From Cephalothrix simula (taxonomy: Eukaryota; Nemertea; Palaeonemertea; Archinemertea; Cephalotrichidae): a stretch of DNA of 12,784 bases. Positions within the stretch are counted from its first letter, which is position 1, and each line of letters starts with the position of its first letter. The notes under the pieces are model-generated. The model did no database searches, was not told where the DNA came from, and worked only from the letters and a program-made list of their open reading frames with translations. This document shows, in pieces, positions 1 through 7,900 of the stretch. The stretch spans positions 1 to 12,784 of the forward strand of contig JAXIUW010181070.1 of NCBI GenBank assembly GCA_035591015.1, written 5' to 3'. Position numbers and translations under genes: made by a program.

Positions 1-157
1 AAAACAAATCAATTGTTAGAAAATCGGAGATATACATTTAATCTGACACTTTGTAAGGAAGGTTTATATGTGTGTTTAAGTTCATTTGGAGGATAATCAA
101 GAGAGGAGTATGCCTTAAACCGGTGAGTGAAATTCATTGTGCAAGTACTTTAGTACC
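1..157. other. Gene-free AT-rich DNA, left edge
   Basis: No open reading frame or RNA gene is supportable. It leads directly into the foldback element that starts at 158. Confidence 0.6.
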
Positions 158-311
158 ATCAAAATTTACTGTCTGAGGCCCACTTGGCCCATCAAAATAT
201 GGCACAGGGGTTAAGCAGAGAGTCGGGGACAGCAGACTGCTGATATGGACACCTTTGTGCCACTATCTATATTGTTATGGGCCAAGTGGGCCTTAGACAA
301 TAAATTTTGAT
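158..311. mobile_element. MITE-like foldback element with 35-bp terminal inverted repeats
   Basis: Bases 158-192 and 277-311 are inverted copies of each other over 35 bp with two mismatches; the core is GGCCCACTTGGCCCAT. Inside, TGGCACA (200-206) pairs with TGTGCCA (256-262), and CAGCAG (230-235) pairs with CTGCTG (237-242) around a single A, so the whole 154 bp can fold into one long hairpin. It is more GC-rich than its surroundings and has no coding capacity. TACC lies just outside the left end (154-157) and a few bases beyond the right end (315-318), a doubtful target duplication. A long hairpin RNA gene is the alternative. Confidence 0.6.
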
Positions 312-1700
312 TTTTACCAGTATTATTTATAATGAAAAATTTTTTACAGCTAATATTTTTTGAAATATTTTTCATTCAAATTGTGAAACTTATGTGTTGC
401 TGGGATGGTGCAATTTAGTCAGAATGCCAAAATGGGATACTGGTTTTTAATTTTAATTTTTAAAAAAATTGGAAAAGATAATAAGTCTAAAACAAGTAGA
501 ACTCTTTAGACTTACCAAAGAATTGAATTGATTTGGAAATTCAGTACATTTTGGTTTTTGGTTGTCAGTTGTCATCAGGAGTATTATAATGGCTTTATAG
601 TTTTACAGTTTTCCTGTAGGTGGCTAATTCATCTCAACCTGAATTGTCTTTTTATAACATTATTAATAATTTGGGATGGCTAAACATGAAAAGCCATTGA
701 ATTTCTTGCTTGATCATAACACATTTTTCTTTGATGCATATATCACTAATATTACTTCTTCATTCAAGCATTTCATTTTTTTCTCTAAGAATAGATCCGT
801 GGGAATCTGAAATTCTCTTTAGAAATGGACCAACAATAGCATAGAGTATTTTTAAGTCATTTTTTGTATCTTACTGAATACAGTAACTGCATATTTTTTT
901 AGGTAGTCTATCATTGACCCATTTTTTTAGACCTTTCCTGATGGAAGTTAAATTTGAATGTTTAAAGTTGATGAATTTATTTGTCTGAAGGAACAGTCAA
1001 AATAAATGACAACTTCAATGAACTGTCTAGTAAAAACATATATTTACTACCCTATCTAAATATCTAAATAGTTTGTTTTCAAGTATTTCATTTAATTATA
1101 TTTTTATTTTAAGTTGCAAATTGTTTAGACTTATTTACTGCTGTTATTATGATTCAAATAACACATTGTATTATTTGTTTACATAGATTTGAATCATCTT
1201 TGGCATCATTAATCATAGAAAATTGATAAGGCTCTTCAAATAATTTCTGTGAACATTTATCCTCGGTTCCTTCTATTTTATTTTTTGATACCTTATTATT
1301 TTTTATTACTATAATCGTGAATAATATCAATAGACTATCATATATATGACGGGCTATTGATAATATCAATTTTTAATATATAACACGTATTTAACTCTTT
1401 TAAAATTTGATTTTTTTAGTATCTTTTAGTTTTCCTGCTTTTAATTTAGCATTAAATTTTTCATTTGGATTTTATATAATTATCGAATTCTTAAGATGGG
1501 CCATTTCAAAACTCATCACTAATGCTTCTCAAAAAGGCTAGTGAAGTACATTTATGTTTATTAATTCATGAATTTTAAATTGCTTTATTTGTCAAACTAT
1601 CGACTTTCAAATTTTAAAAATCAGTGCCAATTTTTAACAGGTGAATCTGCCATGTTTGTCTATCAGTGCGTAAACTTCGCCTTACAGGTGGTTCCCTTAT
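312..1700. other. AT-rich upstream intergenic DNA, no gene seen
   Basis: Open frames here are short, of low complexity and unlike any family I know, including a 71-codon one on the minus strand at 1154-1369 and a 68-codon one starting at 1568. Poly-T and poly-A runs are frequent. I see no tRNA, no clear repeat and no exon of a neighbouring gene. Confidence 0.6.
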
Positions 1701-1735
1701 TTGGAAGTTGTCAATTATACCTACTACTTCGAATT

Positions 1736-1745
1736 AGCCAATCGG
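1736..1745 (+). promoter_or_regulatory. CCAAT box (NF-Y type)
   Basis: AGCCAATCGG fits the extended NF-Y consensus, not just the CCAAT core. It lies about 165 bp upstream of the first ATG and three bases after TTCGAA, which resembles a cell-cycle homology region (CHR) element. NF-Y and CHR sites often occur together in animal cell-cycle promoters. Confidence 0.45.
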
Positions 1746-1842
1746 GTGAACGCATAGCGATAGGGTCATTATAACATTATACGCACGAAATTTAAAACCG
1801 TATTTCAAAATTAGCGATCGTAGAATTCAAAGGTTTTTAAAA

Positions 1843-1878
1843 ATGGCGATCGGATTATACAGAACTATTGTGGATTAA
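1843..1878 (+). promoter_or_regulatory. Upstream ORF of 11 codons in the PLK4 leader
   Basis: ATG at 1843 with A at -3 and G at +4 opens MAIGLYRTIVD and stops at TAA 1876-1878, 30 bp before the first PLK4 ATG and in the same frame. If transcription starts upstream of 1843 and the leader is unspliced, scanning ribosomes would meet this strong start first, so it could reduce or regulate translation. The leader itself is inferred. Confidence 0.4.
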
Positions 1879-1908
1879 GAACACGTGTATTATTTATTTA
1901 CATTAATC

Positions 1909-1977
1909 ATGATTATTAATACTCCTGCTGAATCTGATTCGGGTCCTTGGATTATTTCTAATATGGAAGACATTGAG
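1909..1977 (+). CDS. PLK4: PLK4 coding exon 1 (residues 1-23)
   Basis: Encodes the N-terminal tail ending in MEDIE, which joins to DYEV in exon 2; IEDY/IEDF is the usual PLK4 junction. It ends at a weak GTATAT donor in phase 0. The ATG at 1909 has A at -3. A second in-frame ATG at 1963 has A at -3 and G at +4, a better context, and would give a tail closer in length to known PLK4 proteins. An in-frame TAA at 1876-1878 blocks any longer form unless it is spliced out. Confidence 0.8.
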
Positions 1978-4900
1978 GTATATTTTTCAATTTTTTTGGT
2001 AGAAAAATGCCATAACATGGCATTCTATTTTACATAGTAAATACAATCATTTACTTTTTGTCAAATTTTTAGTTTTTGAATTCTTTATTTTAATTGAAAA
2101 TCTGTTTCTGATTTTGTGAATTAATTATTTATCAAATGTTGGCCTGTACCAAAAATTGTTGAACATAAAACCACGTGTCAAAATAACGCAAGTAATTTGT
2201 AGTGACAGTTCGCTTGACCATCGTGACACTTATGTATAAAAATGAAAATGTTAATTTTTGGTTATGATATTAGAAAATGCTAATATTTGATTGCGATATT
2301 AAAAAATGAAAATGCTAATTTTTGTTATGATCCCGGGTTATGATATTCATATTTATTTATCACGATTTTAATTTTTATATTTTTATGATTTCAGGATTAT
2401 GAAGTCCTCGATATGCTCGGCAAAGGTGGCTTTGCCTGTGTCTACAGAGCAAGATCAATTAATACAGGATTGGAAGTCGCCATAAAAATGGTGAGTTACA
2501 TCATTTTATTAGCTCATTTAATTAAATCGGAAGTTTTTAGAATACGAACATTTAAAGTTAAATAGCCTTATACTGAAACATTATTTCACGCCACGAATAT
2601 GGTAATAGATTAATTTGAATCTTTTTGTCATATGATCATAAAACGCCGGGCCCCTTACGTTTCTTACTTGCGCCGGGATGCGCCTATACACATTTTACAA
2701 TATTGCATAAGATGAAGCTGTGATCTTTGAGCATCTTCTCAGCTTCCAAATTTAACCTCGCGGATTCATAGCACGTTCACTCTCTCTTCACCTGTCGCCA
2801 AATCTTTTGTCAACAAAACTATTGAAATTTTAAATTGACTAGAATACCACAGCAGGTCCTATGGTTTCTGCCCCTCTGCGATATGGTTCAACGATTTAAA
2901 AACCCACTATATTTGAAAATAAACGGTCATATTTTTATGATAAAAAACAACCCTCGTGCAGTACTAATTCAATTTTGAATAGATATTAATGAATAAAATT
3001 CAATTTAGTAAAAAACTATGAACTTATATTGCCCTTGTTTTTTATTGTTGTCCCATTCCGTGTCCAACCCAAGTTATAGTTTTATTTCGTGTAAAATGTC
3101 ATAAAAATTGATACAAATGCACCTTACTCGTGCCCTCTGCCTTTTGACATAATGTTTTTGGCATTTATCTTAAATTTTCTATTCATTATATTTTAGATTG
3201 ATAAGAAAATGATGCACGCTGCTGGCATGGTCGAAAGGGTACGAAAAGAAGTAGAAATTCATTCACGTTTAAAACACCCTGCCATCCTTGAGGTAAATAT
3301 TAAATTTGACATTTGACATTTTCATGTTTATATTATGACACTTGACCAATTTTGAGTACTATATTCTTTGCACTTGTCATCTTTATTCTTAAGTTTATTT
3401 ATTTATTTTTTTACAGTTATACAGTTACTTTGAGGATGCTAATTACGTCTATCTTGTATTAGAACTTTGCCGAGAAGGTGAATTATATAAGTACTTAAAA
3501 CAAAATAAGCATGTTTTGTCTGAGCAAGAAGCAAGAAAATTTCTTCGTCAAATTGTTGATGGACTTTTATACCTTCATTCTCATAATATTTTACACCGTG
3601 ACTTAACCCTTGGAAACCTGTTGTTATCGGATAATATAGAAGTGGTGAGTACATTTTTATCAATTCTTTAACCCTGGATATTTACATAAAAGATCCTAAA
3701 AGTTAAGCCGAGCGTCTGAATATCATTTATCTTATGCAAACTTTGTTATCTACATCTTGTCATGGTTACCTTTGTTATAGGAAATTTTGATTTTAATGTA
3801 AATGTCAATATTTTCGAAGATAATTTTTAAGGTGCATGGATGTTCATAAACTTTGACACTGTCTTATTTAATTATGAACAAAAATATTGAAAAGTAATTA
3901 GTAATTAACTTGTAAAAATTCACAGATTCGTTGTTTTTGTTGTCACCTAAAACTTATAATTTGATTACTTTGCTTAATTATCAATTATGATAATTCGCTA
4001 CGGGGTGTAACCTATTCGTGAAGTGCCGTGATCGGTTGCTGGGCATACGTATACATCATTTCTTTAGGCTCCATTTCTATTTTTATTTTATTAATATTTT
4101 AGAAAATTGCCGACTTTGGACTCGCAACTCAACTTGAAGTTCCCGATGAAAAGCATTTTACAATGTGTGGAACTCCTAATTACATTTCACCGTAAGTATT
4201 TCTTTCAAATGATGGATCTCTTTCATTGATGGACATTAATTGAATTGAAAAGCGTATTCATAAGTCACGAAAACTGAATCTTATATTTGACATCCCGTCG
4301 TTGGAATTTAAATGAAAAATTCCATTGAATTTAATCCATAGTCTAACCTGGTATCTAATTTGCGGATACTGCCCCGAATCTCTGGGTAAATAATGCATTT
4401 TTAGTTCAAGTGGTGAAAACTTTTAAATCCCGATGTATTTTTATTTTATCATTTTGCGCTTTTCAGAGAAATTGCCATGCGAACTGCCCATGGTTTAGAG
4501 GCTGATGTCTGGGCCCTTGGCTGTATGTTGTATACATTTTTAGTTGGTAAACCCCCATTTGATACCCACGCTGTAAGAAGTACATTAAATAAGGTCATCT
4601 CTGCTGCTTACGAACTTCCATCACACATTTCTCCCGAGGCTCGAGATTTAATCAAAGCATTGCTGAAGAAGAACCCCAAGGAACGTCTCAAATTGAAAGG
4701 TAAAAATCGTTTTTATTATTTTTTCATAACAATAGCGTTCTAATTCTTTGTTGAAAAAATGAACCTGTTGTTATTTCCATCGATTTTACAAAAAAATGAA
4801 CCTGTTACTATGAGCTAGTTCGCATTAGTTTCAGTTTAAACATTCGTGTATAATTAAGGATTATAATGGGATGAAATAATTCCATTCCATCTCTACCCCG

Positions 4901-7900
4901 GAGCAGTGCTGTGCACTGTACTGTATAATTTCACTCTGTCATGAATTCTCAAGTGATTAGGGATCTTAACTCTTAAAATTTTGCGGTTTAGTTAATAATT
5001 GAAGATTTTAAATCAGTTGTCTGTATTTGAATTTGTTTACGCAAGAGTTAGTAATTAAGCTCGTCCGTTAACCCCCCTCCTTTAAGCTCAAATCAAAGTT
5101 CATACGTTTTAGAGGGAAAGTTTTACCGAATAAAATTGCACAAATTGAAAAAAAAGATTTTAATTGATAAAATGGCGCCTGTCACAAATTTTTAAAAAGG
5201 TCATTTTTCAAAATAACAAGTACAGGTTTTTTATTCCTTTCCTAATACCTTTTAAAAAGAATTCAAAGCGGCTCAAATCTTTTCAAATTAAATGATTTAT
5301 GAAGGTCAATGACTTTCCAAAAATTGCATATTTTTATAGTTAAGGGCATTTTCAGCCCAATGTTTTACGGCGTAATAATTACAAGTTTGGTAATCAGTTT
5401 AGCCATTTTCAGTATTTTGGCGTGTGCAGTCACTTTTTCAGACACCGAGACATTGCTTTTCGCACTAAAAAGCAAATAAACTAATTTCATGTTTTTAAAT
5501 TGGTTTCAACCAAACATCGAAATAAAGGTTTTTTGATTATTTTGTGCTTTACGAATTTTTACACCGGGCCATTTTCTGCACGCTATTTTGGGTTTGAATA
5601 ATGCGTAATCAAAAACACTTGATACGAATCTTGTTGAACCTTCTGGTGATTCGTTATGTCATTTATTTAAAACCCATTATTTAGATTTCATCTTAAGTAT
5701 CATCTTAAGATGATGCGACGGTAAATACATGTAATTTTAGGGTAAAATTTGAGCTTTACCCACCTGTCTTCTCTACTTGTCAAACCTAGTTGCTGTGAAT
5801 AATCTATTTTTGTCATAATTCGAAATTTGATGATGTTCTATCGATGGCTAAAATTCTTCATTCTTTGTAAAAAAGTTTTATATATTTGTTCAAAACTACC
5901 TGAGTACCCAAGCGTGTATTTAGTGTGTTTACATTCAGCTTTGGTTCTTTATGGCCCTATTATGTGCCCTTTGATAGTGCCCTTAAATTCCTAGACTATT
6001 ATTTGTATTATCGGAGGAACAGGTACACTTTTAAACCTGAGCTGAGTCAATATCTTTTGTAAAATGGCGCGCATTTTAAAATTGACTGATCACATACCTA
6101 GAAATTCTCATTGTACCTCGTATATGTGTAACTTAATATTGCTGTAAGACGTTGGAGAATTAATTAGAAATTGTTCATGCATTTAGAAAATCCGTTAATT
6201 GAATCTTTAATTTCAACCGATTTGTTTTCATTAAGCTTGCGTTGAATACAATGCAATTTAATCATCGGATAAATTATCCGGAGATTTAAGATTATTTTTA
6301 ATACATTTCCGACTTTTAAGTAAAAATTTTGGCCTATAAACTTCATTTCTCTGACAGATGGAGAAGCTAGTATAGTAATTTTGAGCCTAAGTGAAAGGGA
6401 AAACATTTTTAATACTACTTAGAATCTTATTGAATCTACCTAAACCATATGCATTCATTTCTTTTCAAAGTCTTTCCTGAGTACTGACTTAACGTTGATC
6501 TGCGAAAATTTAAAGCAGGGGGGCTAACATGCACAGTCAATATCACACCTTTTCGGGTTCAGTCATCTTAGAATTGTAATATTTGGACTCTGTTTAGACC
6601 TCCAGGTGTTTTAAATAATACTTCATGAAAATTAAGAATGTTATTGAATATTATATTCCAATAAGAACATATATGTGAATTGGATAATTGAAATCACGTA
6701 ATTACCGTGTATCCCTCGGGAAAAGCCCCCCTCAAACGTAAATACACGGCTTTGTACACATTAATTTGTTTTGTAATTGATATACTCACTAAAGCGCATT
6801 AAATGTTTCAAACTTTATATTTTATGACCATAACCTAATCTTTTAAACAAACATTGCAATAATTTCGTTTTCATTTTTCAGAAATCCTTAAACATCCCTT
6901 TTTTACCGCCGGTGATTTGAGCTCAGCAAAAAAGAACGACACCGTTGATAGTGGAAACGATACTATGGGTACAGTTTCAACTGCAGTTTCTAATGTCAAC
7001 CGAGGCATTTCAAAAAGACAAGTATCACAGCGTGGAAACACTAACGGAAATACAGTTCGATCTCTTTCCCCACCAACCCGTCTCAACAAAAGGTAAATAT
7101 AATCCTATTTTGTTCATAAGATCCATGTAATTTTATCCCATTTTATACTCATACCGCCTTTTTGTTGCGGGAAGATTCCCAGGGGTCCTTTTGAATTTTA
7201 ATTAGGGTTGACAATAAAACTATCAAATGTTTACGAATGCCATTGATAATATATAGCTTTGAGCCATCTTCAACGAAGTCCTCCGTTTCTAAGGATATTC
7301 CTTATGTAATGTACATAAAACAGGTTGGGGATAATTTAAAAGTAATATAATTTCGAATAGTTTCCAACAGTTGACATTTGGGGTCGGTACATTTTTGTAA
7401 AAAACGCCATCTGTGGCTCCTTGCCTACGCATTGTGTTATGTGCATAAGTTGACAGGTTGTCTTTTGTTCATGGTAGCTGGGAATAATTACTTTCTCATT
7501 AGGAGGCTCCCGACTTTAAAATCATGAAACGAAATTTTGTCATGTTTTTCTACGACATCTGCCGAAACAAGATTCAATTAAGATTCTAAAATTGACTATC
7601 ATGTAACTAATTAAAATTGTGCAATTTCAATTGATAATACATGTATCCAGTATTATGAAGAAGTAGTAAAAATTTCTATAAATTACCCCAAAAAATTGAT
7701 TTTTTTGCCAAAATACTTAAATATGGTTATCTTTATTTTCAGTAATGGTGAATATTCTCATCAATCCTTGCCGTCCAACCTCAGCAGCGCTGTTTCGCTT
7801 TTCAAGTCGGGTCATCGACATAATCAAACTGCAAAGTCCTACTCTAGTCATGGTTTAAGAAGTCATCATGAACATTGCAATAAATCAGAACGTTCCGTAT

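Larger units (their letters stand above)
1700..1908 (+). promoter_or_regulatory. Putative PLK4 promoter and 5' leader
   Basis: CpG dinucleotides become noticeably more frequent than in the flanks between about 1660 and 1860. The stretch holds a CCAAT box (1736-1745), TTCGAA at 1728-1733, TTCAAA at 1804-1809 and 1826-1831, two copies of GCGATCG (1814-1820 and 1846-1852), a CACGTG E-box (1882-1887) and a uORF. The transcription start cannot be placed from sequence, and there is no convincing TATA box at a fixed distance. Confidence 0.45.

Noticed and set aside
1154-1369. 71-codon minus-strand open frame
   Set aside because: Low-complexity Ile/Lys/Asn composition typical of AT-rich noncoding DNA; no recognisable family or splice context.
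1568-1774. 68-codon + strand open frame upstream of PLK4
   Set aside because: It runs into the promoter region, shows no domain, and its length is expected by chance.
4477-4743. Stand-alone 88-codon kinase fragment
   Set aside because: It is PLK4 exon 6 plus read-through into intron 6; the true exon starts at 4467 and ends at 4699.
6164-6406. 80-codon minus-strand open frame in intron 6
   Set aside because: No motif and AT-biased residues; likely chance.
6871-7130. Short open frames on both strands over exon 7
   Set aside because: They are shadows of the PLK4 exon; the PLK4 frame gives HPFF and the DSGxxT degron.
7696-7742. Open frame with ATG at 7696 leading into exon 8, suggesting a separate gene start
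   Set aside because: The codons before 7743 are intronic T-rich sequence ending in a clear TTTTCAG acceptor, and exon 8 joins in frame to exon 7.
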